From contig JAPCJV010000134.1 in assembly GCA_027886785.1 (NCBI GenBank), positions 1-5,958 on the forward strand: a DNA stretch of 5,958 nucleotides, given 5' to 3'. The stretch comes from Nitrososphaerota archaeon (GTDB lineage Archaea; Thermoproteota; Nitrososphaeria; Nitrososphaerales; CADDZS01). Below the pieces are notes generated by a model. That model was given only the letters and a program-made list of their open reading frames with translations, was not told where the DNA came from and did no database searches. Each line of letters opens with the position of its first letter. Within the stretch, counting starts at the first letter, position 1. Below are positions 1 to 4,836 of this stretch, one piece after another. The position numbers and the translations under genes were made by a program.

Positions 1-225
1 CACGGAGATTCCCCCAATGGAGGCCATTGCGGATTCAAAGCTTAACCGTGTCCTCGTACTCGGCTCAAAAAACATAATCCCCAGAATCCTCCCTTCGCCC
101 AGCGCAACTTTTTCTTTGTACTTCATATCGACCAATTTGTCTGTAGTCGTAAACAGCAATTCCAGCTCCTCGCGGGCAAAATCCTTCAAGGACAGAATGT
201 CGCGCCTGTAAAACGGGTTGGGCAA
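1..225 (-). CDS. pyrB: Aspartate carbamoyltransferase catalytic subunit, N-terminal part (runs off left edge)
   Basis: Reading leftward from 225, an uninterrupted 75-codon frame reaches the window edge. It begins LPNPFYRRDILSLKDF and contains FFEPSTRTRLSFESAM (residues 52-67). S-T-R-T-R (56-60) is the carbamoyl-phosphate-binding loop of the aspartate/ornithine carbamoyltransferases. The FEPSTRTRLSFE form and the NPFYRRDILS opening favour PyrB over ArgF. By family knowledge, the enzyme condenses carbamoyl phosphate with aspartate in the first committed step of de novo pyrimidine synthesis in the cytoplasm. About three quarters of the protein, including the aspartate-binding domain, lies outside the window, and whether pyrI follows cannot be seen. 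The start is inferred: an in-frame TGA sits three codons upstream, leaving TTG at 225-223 as the only initiator before family homology begins. An out-of-frame ATG at 238-236 would connect if one A were missing from a six-A run. The gene is divergent from atpC. Identity is near certain; the exact start is less so. Confidence 0.93.
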   Translation of the reverse strand, partial: MPNPFYRRDILSLKDFAREELELLFTTTDKLVDMKYKEKVALGEGRILGIMFFEPSTRTRLSFESAMASIGGISV

Positions 226-343
226 ATTATTTTTTCATCTCGAAACTGGGAGGCTTCAGAAAAGGTCCAAAATGCCTTCAGCTCATTTCGTCTTAGAGCA
301 AGAATATTTAGAGTATCGTCTTGCGGATTTCCCCTGCAAGGTA

Positions 344-357
344 CAAACGTTTAAAAC
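344..357 (+). promoter_or_regulatory. Possible BRE/TATA promoter for atpC
   Basis: ACAAACG directly followed by TTTAAAAC (about 350-357) resembles an archaeal purine/A-rich BRE plus TATA box. With the usual 25-27 nt from TATA centre to transcription start, initiation would fall near 378-381, giving atpC a leader of about 20 nt. This is pattern matching only; the region is A/T-rich and chance matches are possible. Confidence 0.4.
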
Positions 358-363
358 AAATTT

Positions 364-385
364 CCGGATCCTTTTGTAAATCCGG
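364..385. repeat. Short inverted repeat between TATA box and atpC start
   Basis: CCGGAT (364-369) and ATCCGG (380-385) form a perfect 6-bp inverted repeat with a 10-nt spacer. It covers the predicted transcription start of atpC. It could be an operator or a small 5'-leader hairpin, or chance. No poly-T follows, so it does not look like a terminator. Confidence 0.4.
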
Positions 386-397
386 CCAGAAAATACC

Positions 398-1450
398 TTG
401 AGCAAGAGTGTGTACTCGGGCACCAAATCGTTTGCGATTCGGGGATCCATCCTAACCTATCAGCAGCTCGACGAGCTAGCCGATTCTGATAGCCTCGACA
501 CCCTGATCTCTAAACTCAAAGGCACTCCCTACGGGGAATTTCTGGTGGATTTGCAAAAGCCCTACGACGCCGTGAAAATTGAGCTTGCGCTTCACAGAAG
601 ACTGGTAAAAGTCGCGAGGTCTATGATTACTGCGACCTCGAATTCCAAGGTTTTGCAGGCGTATTATTCCAAATTTCTTGTCAACAACCTGAAGACTATA
701 CTGAAAGGGATGGCGCTCGAAAAAAGTTACGAAGAAATATCGAGATTTGTGGATCTTTACGCCGAAGAGCTTGCGGGAACGAGGGACGTCATAGTCCGAG
801 TGCTCGCGTCTCGAAGACTGGATGAAGCTGTTTCCACGCTTCGGTCTACGCAATTTGGAGAGGCGGCTGAAGCTGCCGTCAAGGCGTATACCGAATCTAA
901 GAATTTTCAGGTAATTGACGTTTATCTTGATCGGGCTTATTACCGAACTCTTCTGAATGGTTTTCTGGCGGAGAGATCAGACAAAAGAGATCTGAGGGAA
1001 CTCATCGCTGTAGATATCGACGCTTTTAATGTAACCTCGGTACTCCGGGCCAGAGAGTGGGGGCTATCGCCCAACGACGCGGAGCAGCTGATCATCGAGC
1101 CAGAATTCCGAGTTTCCAAAGAGATCCTCGTGGCGCTTGCGAGAGCCGAGACTCCTGCCGAATCTATTGCTCAACTCGACAGAACGCCGTACGCGGGTCT
1201 GGTGACCCAGCAAGATTCTTCCAACGCTGGCTGGATTTCGCTTTTGGAAGCTAAATTCGAAAAGCTGAAAATTAGGGCAGCCAGGCGAACTTTTACGTGG
1301 GATATTTTCAGCATCAGCGAGGCGCTGGGAATATTGAAACTGCTGGAATATGAAATTAGAGCACTTTCTGCGATCGCGTTTGGTATTGAAACAAAACTTC
1401 CCAGAACAGAGATTATGCAGAAAATCTCAAATTACATATCCGATTCCTAG
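398..1450 (+). CDS. atpC: A-type (V/A-type) ATP synthase subunit C
   Basis: The 350-residue product matches the usual length of archaeal subunit C (V-ATPase d/AC39 family). This subunit sits on top of the membrane c/K ring and couples it to the central shaft (subunits D and F). The sequence shows the family's internal threefold helical repeat through the recurring L-x-x-T-x-[YF] signature: KLKGTPYGE (39-47), TLRSTQFGE (147-155) and QLDRTPYAG (259-267). The C-terminal segment LLEYEIRALSAIAFGIETKL (315-334) resembles the family's ending with E-x-R-x-L-x-x-I-A-x-G. There is no signal peptide or membrane segment. The start is TTG at 398, because an in-frame TAA lies at 377-379; GTG at 410 is the alternative. 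No clear Shine-Dalgarno is seen. The gene is convergent with tfe and isolated from the atpH-F-E-A cluster about 2.7 kb downstream. The identification is confident. Confidence 0.9.
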   Translation: MSKSVYSGTKSFAIRGSILTYQQLDELADSDSLDTLISKLKGTPYGEFLVDLQKPYDAVKIELALHRRLVKVARSMITATSNSKVLQAYYSKFLVNNLKTILKGMALEKSYEEISRFVDLYAEELAGTRDVIVRVLASRRLDEAVSTLRSTQFGEAAEAAVKAYTESKNFQVIDVYLDRAYYRTLLNGFLAERSDKRDLRELIAVDIDAFNVTSVLRAREWGLSPNDAEQLIIEPEFRVSKEILVALARAETPAESIAQLDRTPYAGLVTQQDSSNAGWISLLEAKFEKLKIRAARRTFTWDIFSISEALGILKLLEYEIRALSAIAFGIETKLPRTEIMQKISNYISDS

Positions 1451-1462
1451 AAATTAGAAGCT

Positions 1463-1975
1463 CTATCGAATCGGGCTTTCGTGCTGCATCTGCCCGATTT
1501 TCCATTCCAGAGCCTGCTTGAATTCTGCGTTATCGATCAGATTCAGATTCTTTCCGCACGTGGGACATTTGAAAAATGCCTCCATCGCTTCCTCGAAGGT
1601 CAATTTCTTACAGGTCGGAGTATCGCAGCTGTAGAATTCATGCTCCCGCTCGTAATCCAGTCTCTGCCTCAGGCGCTCTAACGCCTTCTTCTTCTGCGTC
1701 TCGATGAACCCGTCCACCTGATCTCTCTGTGCCTTCCATCGATAGACAAACCAACCGCGCTTTAGGTCCCGGACCCGGATTCCCGAGATCAGTGATCTTC
1801 CAAAAAGATCGTAGAGCGCCTTCCTGACGGAGTTAATCTTCAAACCGGTGGCACTCGCAATTTCCTCGTCAGTTGCATTCTCGTTATTCAAAAGAGCCCT
1901 TGCGACCTTCACGTAATCCTCCCCTCCCAGGAGGCTTGCTATTTTCACAAAGGAATCTTCGTACTCAATTTTCAT
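1463..1975 (-). CDS. tfe: Transcription factor E (TFE, TFIIE-alpha homologue)
   Basis: The product is 170 residues from ATG at 1975. Residues 1-82 fit the TFE winged-helix domain (DEEIASATGLKINSVRKALY, then a basic wing through RGWFVYRW). Next is a charged, probably coiled linker (83-112). A C-terminal zinc ribbon has C117, C122, C137 and C140, with the family motif KLTFEEAMEAFFKCPTCG (124-141). By family knowledge, TFE joins TBP, TFB and RNA polymerase at the promoter, helps open and stabilise the bubble, and stays with elongating polymerase. ATG at 1975 is preferred over an upstream in-frame start at 2005 because AGGTGG lies 9 nt ahead of it and the product starts like the family. This start places the first 11 nt inside the end of trm56, suggesting translational coupling. 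The 3' end nearly abuts convergent atpC, with a 12-nt gap. Confidence 0.93.
   Translation of the reverse strand: MKIEYEDSFVKIASLLGGEDYVKVARALLNNENATDEEIASATGLKINSVRKALYDLFGRSLISGIRVRDLKRGWFVYRWKAQRDQVDGFIETQKKKALERLRQRLDYEREHEFYSCDTPTCKKLTFEEAMEAFFKCPTCGKNLNLIDNAEFKQALEWKIGQMQHESPIR
1469..1499 (+). repeat. Perfect 8-bp inverted repeat at the atpC/tfe convergent junction
   Basis: AATCGGGC (1469-1476) pairs exactly with GCCCGATT (1492-1499) around a 15-nt loop. It begins 18 nt after the atpC stop and, on the plus strand, ends in a short T run (1498-1501). It could assist 3'-end formation of the atpC transcript, although it lies inside the last codons of tfe. The T tract is short, so a terminator role is only possible. 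Confidence 0.4.
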
Positions 1976-2531
1976 CTGCAATTTCCACCTTTTTGCCCCT
2001 CGCACTCGGTTTAATTCTCAATCTTGCTCTCTCAAAGGTACTATAGAGCTCTCCTCCCATAAAAAGTCTATCAAGAAAAACCGCCAGAGCCGCCACTTCG
2101 CTGTGCGGTTGATTTCCAATGGACACGTTATAATTTACGGCGGAGTAAATCTGTGCTGGCACTTTTTCTGCCCCAATGACTAACAAAAGATTCTTTCTTG
2201 TGGCGGATTTTAGGGCTATTCTAATTTTTTTCAAAGAATCATCCAAAGGTTCGCCATACATCGTAAGATGCACAGACAGGCCCTCCCATTTTGAAACGAA
2301 CTCTCTCCAGGACTTGACATAATTGACTTCAAAATTTCCGCCCCATCGATCCCGCACTCTTCCGATCGATTCGGTCGTATAATCGTCCGCCCCGGTCAGA
2401 ACGAGCTTCCGTGCCCCGAAAGCTCTCGACACCAGCCCTATGTGAGTGCTTATTCTTTCATCCCGAACCAGCCTGTGCCCCAACCTAAGGACAGTTACGT
2501 CAATGTTCGGAACTGTCCGATCGGAAACCAA
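1965..2531 (-). CDS. trm56: tRNA (cytidine(56)-2'-O)-methyltransferase (aTrm56, SPOUT family)
   Basis: The 188-residue product shows the distinctive aTrm56 (DUF127) motifs: VLRLGHRLVRDERISTHIGL (14-33), RAFGA (36-40), HLTMYG (88-93), VIGAEKVP (118-125) and NYNVSIGNQPHSEVAALAVF (133-152). The last two form the trefoil-knot, S-adenosylmethionine-binding region of the SPOUT fold. By family knowledge, the enzyme 2'-O-methylates C56 in the T-loop of archaeal tRNAs and acts as a dimer. The start is TTG at 2531, forced by an in-frame TAA immediately before it and no other initiator before the conserved VLRLGHR. No Shine-Dalgarno is visible. The gene lies 23 nt after mbf1 and overlaps tfe by 11 nt, so the three probably share a transcript. 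The length is typical for the family. Confidence 0.93.
   Translation of the reverse strand: MVSDRTVPNIDVTVLRLGHRLVRDERISTHIGLVSRAFGARKLVLTGADDYTTESIGRVRDRWGGNFEVNYVKSWREFVSKWEGLSVHLTMYGEPLDDSLKKIRIALKSATRKNLLLVIGAEKVPAQIYSAVNYNVSIGNQPHSEVAALAVFLDRLFMGGELYSTFERARLRIKPSARGKKVEIADEN
1985..1990 (-). promoter_or_regulatory. Shine-Dalgarno-like site deciding the tfe start
   Basis: On the minus strand AGGTGG lies 9 nt upstream of ATG 1975-1973, inside the 3' end of trm56. It matches the AGGTG core of the archaeal ribosome-binding site. It supports starting tfe at 1975, not at the upstream in-frame codon at 2005. Confidence 0.55.
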
Positions 2532-2554
2532 TTAGTCCAGTTCAGCTGTGAACG

Positions 2555-3037
2555 CTAAGTGGAATCCGGGGAAAGTTCGTCTTCAATGGGAACGAAAAGC
2601 TGGATCTTCAGAAAGTGCTCTAACTTTCGAGCGAGGGCATCACTCGGTTTCATAGATCCATTTTCCAGGTGGCTGATTCCGGAGGGTTTTTCATTGATTT
2701 TCATCCCCAGTTCCTCCTGCGTCATTCCCAGCTTTTCTCTGGCAGCCCTGATGACTTTGTTATAGTCGCCCCGCAGAATCATTTCTTCATCCTGAAAATA
2801 CGGGCCCGATGCCGAAGGAGGGGGAGGACTCGCTCTGGGTTTGGAAAAAGTTCTACCCAGAGGTGTAAAACCTGAAGAATTTCCGGCGGCTCTCATGGGT
2901 CTGCCGGTAGGCGGTTTTGCTACTCGTGCCGCAGTCCCGAGCTTGGAGCAATTATTGCAAACGCGAAACATCCCGCCATCAATATTGACAACCTGAACTT
3001 CGCCGCGTATGTTACTACCACACAGCTCACAATTCAT
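2555..3037 (-). CDS. mbf1: MBF1-type transcriptional coregulator (zinc ribbon plus HTH)
   Basis: The product is 160 residues from ATG at 3037. The N-terminal zinc ribbon is C3-x2-C6 and C27-x2-C30 (MNCELCG, FRVCNNCSKLG). A flexible, basic, proline-rich linker follows (about 40-80, including PPPPSASGP). The C-terminal Cro/XRE-like helix-turn-helix spans about 91-145 (KVIRAAREKLGMTQEELGMK, then ISHLENGSMKPS). This ribbon-linker-HTH order and the MTQEEL / LARKLE wording identify archaeal MBF1. By family knowledge, eukaryotic MBF1 bridges activators to TBP, while archaeal homologues have been linked to ribosomes and translation. GGTGGG, with its GGTG 7 nt before the ATG, supports this start. The frame stays open upstream to 3190, but that extension is unlike the family. 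It is the first gene of a probable mbf1-trm56-tfe operon, divergent from the PUA gene. Confidence 0.9.
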   Translation of the reverse strand: MNCELCGSNIRGEVQVVNIDGGMFRVCNNCSKLGTAARVAKPPTGRPMRAAGNSSGFTPLGRTFSKPRASPPPPSASGPYFQDEEMILRGDYNKVIRAAREKLGMTQEELGMKINEKPSGISHLENGSMKPSDALARKLEHFLKIQLFVPIEDELSPDST

Positions 3038-3042
3038 TTCAA

Positions 3043-3048
3043 CCCACC
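3043..3048 (-). promoter_or_regulatory. Shine-Dalgarno-like site for mbf1
   Basis: GGTGGG on the minus strand is followed by TTGAA and then ATG at 3037. Counting from its GGTG core, the spacing is 7 nt. It favours initiation at the zinc-ribbon methionine over the 51-codon in-frame upstream extension. Confidence 0.45.
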
Positions 3049-3071
3049 GCCCTATCTTAAAGCGATGTAAG

Positions 3072-3080
3072 GATTTATGT
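3072..3080 (-). promoter_or_regulatory. Weak TATA-like element upstream of mbf1
   Basis: On the minus strand ACATAAATCC (about 3081-3072) is the best-placed A/T-rich box. It predicts initiation around 3050 and a leader of about 13 nt, just long enough to carry the GGTGGG site. The match to archaeal TATA consensus is poor. No convincing box was seen for the divergent PUA gene. Confidence 0.2.
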
Positions 3081-3188
3081 GCTTTGTCCACTGACACTTC
3101 CTGAAATCGTTTTAGAATTTGCTGGAAAACCGAAATTGAATTGAAAGCTGCCGAAAGAAAAAACGAATTTGCAAAATCAAAGTTCGCC

Positions 3189-3644
3189 ATGAGCCTCGAC
3201 TATATTTTCGGAAAGGGTACTTCCAGAAATTTAGATTTCGAGAATATTGATTTTCAGCACTCGAGGAGAACGGGCAGACTGAAATACGTTGCACTGAAAT
3301 CATCTGAAAAAATATTATTTACTTTTCGGCCGAATGGAACGATTGCCCCAACTCTTCTGGGCGCAGAACTCTTGCTTTCGAAACGGAAAATTTCCAAGAT
3401 TAATTCGCGTCCGCCGTGGATTGTGACTGTCCGTGATGGAGTCTCAGACTTTGTCTCGAAAGGTAAGACAGTGTTTTGTAAACACGTAGTTTCGTGCAGC
3501 ACTCACCTCTTACCGGGGGAAGATGTAGCCGTTCTAAATGAAAGCGGAACGCTTCTGGCGATGGGGCGGTCCGTTCTTGCTGGTTCCGTAATGAAACAAT
3601 TTAAGCGGGGAGCAGCTGTAAAAATTAGAGAGGGCTCTCACTAA
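3189..3644 (+). CDS. PUA-domain RNA-binding protein related to the C-terminal half of archaeosine tRNA-guanine transglycosylase
   Basis: The product is 151 residues from ATG at 3189. Residues about 4-60 (YIFGKG, HSRRTGRLKYV, ILFTFRPNGTIAPTLLGAEL) resemble the pre-PUA C2 domain of archaeal tRNA-guanine transglycosylase. Residues 77-148 form a PUA domain: VRDGVSDFVSKGKTVFCKHV, LLPGEDVAVLN, LLAMGRSVLAG and FKRGAAVKIR. The catalytic TIM barrel is absent. In the full-length enzyme these domains position tRNA for base exchange at G15. In some archaea they occur as a separate polypeptide, which could serve a split enzyme or act independently on RNA or the ribosome. The stop codon directly abuts the ATG of nac, implying cotranscription and a possible translation link. 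No Shine-Dalgarno is evident and no strong TATA box was found. The domain call is firm; the cellular role is not. Confidence 0.8.
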   Translation: MSLDYIFGKGTSRNLDFENIDFQHSRRTGRLKYVALKSSEKILFTFRPNGTIAPTLLGAELLLSKRKISKINSRPPWIVTVRDGVSDFVSKGKTVFCKHVVSCSTHLLPGEDVAVLNESGTLLAMGRSVLAGSVMKQFKRGAAVKIREGSH

Positions 3645-3992
3645 ATGCCTCAAATGAATTTTGATAATCGCCAGGCGCGCCGAATGATGGACAAAATGGG
3701 GGTCAGCATGGATCAGATCGAGGGCGTGGAAGAAGTCATAATCAGGACGGCGGACAAAGATTTGGTAATCAAAGACGCAAGCGTCTCCGAGGTGAAGATG
3801 AAGGGATCCGCAAGAATTTTTCAGGTAACAGGAGAAGATGTGGAAGAGAGAGCTCGCGAGAAACCAAAGTATAGCAAGGAAGATGTGATTCTAGTCGCCC
3901 AACAGGCGAACGTTTCGGAGGCCCGGGCGGAACAGGCTTTGAAAGATAACGACGGCGATCTGGCAACGGCGATCTTGAAATTGGCTTCGTAA
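3645..3992 (+). CDS. nac: Nascent polypeptide-associated complex protein (archaeal NAC)
   Basis: The 115-residue product is typical of archaeal NAC. The N-terminus QARRMMDKMGVSMDQIEGVE (10-29) leads into the NAC beta-barrel (about 24-64: EEVIIRTADKDLVIKD, VSEVKMKGSARIFQVTGE). A charged linker follows, then a C-terminal UBA domain (about 75-113: SKEDVILVAQQANVSEARAE, ALKDNDGDLATAILKL). By family knowledge, the homodimer binds the ribosome near the exit tunnel and contacts emerging chains; the UBA function in archaea is unsettled. ATG 3645 is the base after the TAA of the PUA gene, so there is no intergenic gap. AGAGGG about 10 nt upstream may serve as ribosome-binding site. ATG at 3654 is a possible alternative start. 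The gene lies upstream of the ATP synthase cluster but is separated from it by a 124-nt promoter-bearing gap. Confidence 0.94.
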   Translation: MPQMNFDNRQARRMMDKMGVSMDQIEGVEEVIIRTADKDLVIKDASVSEVKMKGSARIFQVTGEDVEERAREKPKYSKEDVILVAQQANVSEARAEQALKDNDGDLATAILKLAS

Positions 3993-4006
3993 AATCCCAC
4001 GGTACT

Positions 4007-4019
4007 GCAAACTTTAAGA
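4007..4019 (+). promoter_or_regulatory. Probable BRE/TATA promoter of the atpH-F-E-A cluster
   Basis: GCAAACT (4007-4013) fits the archaeal BRE consensus RNWAANW and overlaps the TATA-like TTTAAGA (4013-4019). The expected start of transcription, about 26 nt beyond the TATA centre, is near 4042. This lies in the 124-nt gap between nac and atpH, where a promoter for the ATP synthase genes would be expected. The call is consensus-based only. Confidence 0.45.
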
Positions 4020-4102
4020 CCGCTCCCCGCCCCGTTCGTGGATGTTCGTTTTAGTTCTTAGGAGAATTTTTGGGATTTTTCCTTTCAAAATGAATAATTT
4101 CA

Positions 4103-4110
4103 AGGCAGGT
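4103..4110 (+). promoter_or_regulatory. Shine-Dalgarno-like site deciding the atpH start
   Basis: AGGCAGGT ends 6 nt before ATG 4117. Its AGGT core fits the archaeal anti-Shine-Dalgarno. It is the reason for preferring 4117 over in-frame ATGs at 4090 and 4042. Confidence 0.45.
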
Positions 4111-4116
4111 AAAGCA

Positions 4117-4491
4117 ATGACAACACAGACTCCCGAAGAAAGTAGACCCGCACACTTTCCTGACAGTAACGCAGCCAAGATTCAGACTGCCATTTCCACA
4201 CTTTCTGAAATGGAAAAGGGACTGGACGAACTGAACGATCAAGTTGCAGAAATGAAACGGAGACTGCTAAGTTTTGCTGAAAGTGAATCGGAGAAAGCAA
4301 AATCCTCTGTTATAGACGAGGCGAGCAGAGAGGCGCAGGAAGAGATGGAGAAGGTTCGGCGATCCGCTCAGATGGAAGCTGACTCCATTGTTGCCAAGGG
4401 AAGTTCAGAGTTGGAAGTCCTGAGGTCCAAGATTAGAGGAAAAGTTTCCGATGCTGTGGAAATCATCGTGAGCGCTGTTCAATCTTTCTAG
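4117..4491 (+). CDS. atpH: A-type ATP synthase subunit H (peripheral stalk)
   Basis: The product is 124 residues from ATG at 4117. It is almost wholly charged, alanine/glutamate-rich helix: AAKIQTAISTLSEMEKGLDE, then EASREAQEEMEKVRRSAQME. It ends RGKVSDAVEIIVSAVQSF, the characteristic C-terminus of archaeal subunit H (K-x-x-x-A-V-x-x-I/V). By family knowledge, H pairs with subunit E in a right-handed coiled coil, forming the stator stalk between the A3B3 head and subunit I. The family is usually a little over 100 residues, so even this start gives a slightly long N-terminus with low-complexity TQTPEESRP. Starts at 4090 or 4042 would add a hydrophobic stretch (MFVLVLRRIFGIF) foreign to the family. 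It is the first gene of the cluster, 34 nt before atpF. The assignment rests on helix pattern plus context more than on unique motifs. Confidence 0.8.
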   Translation: MTTQTPEESRPAHFPDSNAAKIQTAISTLSEMEKGLDELNDQVAEMKRRLLSFAESESEKAKSSVIDEASREAQEEMEKVRRSAQMEADSIVAKGSSELEVLRSKIRGKVSDAVEIIVSAVQSF

Positions 4492-4525
4492 GATGCGCCA
4501 GAAAGAAATTTCATCGTGAATCAGT

Positions 4526-4822
4526 TTGAGAGTCGTTGCAATCGGCAGTCGCGGGTTTGTTGCTGGATTTGAATTAGCTGGGATGGACGGAATCAGGGTC
4601 GAAAATTCTCAGGAAGCGTTGAAGGAAATCCGAGCAAATCTAAACAAAAGCGATGTTGCCTTAATTTTGGTGTCTGACGATGTTTCCGCACCGATTCATG
4701 ATACGTTGACGGAGATTAGGACGAAGAGGCCCATGCCGTTGATTTACGAAATACCTGCGCCGGGAAGCAAGAAAGAGAGGGTCGAGTATCGAGCAATGTT
4801 GAAGTCCATATTGGGAGTGTAG
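4526..4822 (+). CDS. atpF: A-type ATP synthase subunit F (central stalk)
   Basis: The 98-residue product is of typical length for subunit F. It opens with a Rossmann-like strand and turn, RVVAIGSRGFVAGFELAGMD (2-21). VALILVSDDVSAPIHDTL (44-61) follows, then PLIYEIPAPGSK (71-82), matching the family's 'I-V/I-G-x-x-x-x-V-x-G-F-x-L-A-G' and 'P-L-I-x-E-I-P' signatures. By family knowledge, F binds subunit D in the rotating central shaft. The start is TTG at 4526: an in-frame TGA sits at 4517-4519 and the next methionine (residue 20) would delete the first strand. There is no strong Shine-Dalgarno; GTGA at 4516-4519 is the nearest partial match. The gene lies between atpH and atpE, with gaps of 34 and 14 nt, consistent with one transcript. 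Confidence 0.92.
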   Translation: MRVVAIGSRGFVAGFELAGMDGIRVENSQEALKEIRANLNKSDVALILVSDDVSAPIHDTLTEIRTKRPMPLIYEIPAPGSKKERVEYRAMLKSILGV

Positions 4823-4836
4823 GAGTCAAGTTTGAG

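Noticed and set aside
17..211. Plus-strand open frame of 64 codons
   Set aside because: It lies opposite the pyrB N-terminus, whose STRTRLSF motif is unmistakable on the minus strand. The plus-strand translation is low-complexity serine-rich and resembles nothing.
476..853. Minus-strand open frame of 125 codons inside atpC
   Set aside because: Antisense shadow of a well-supported gene, with arginine/serine-rich composition typical of such shadows.
1057..1254. Second plus-strand frame inside atpC
   Set aside because: Out-of-frame shadow; the atpC frame is continuous and matches its family throughout.
2559..2875. Plus-strand open frames opposite mbf1
   Set aside because: They lie antisense to the HTH and linker of mbf1 and have no family-like motifs.
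3055..3062. CTTTAAGA on the minus strand as the mbf1 TATA box
   Set aside because: The sequence looks right, but its centre is only about 22 nt from the mbf1 ATG. A standard start site would fall inside the coding region and leave no room for the GGTGGG site.
4060..4083. AGGA...TCCT hairpin in the atpH leader
   Set aside because: Only four perfect base pairs closing a long A/T-rich loop, which is too weak to support.
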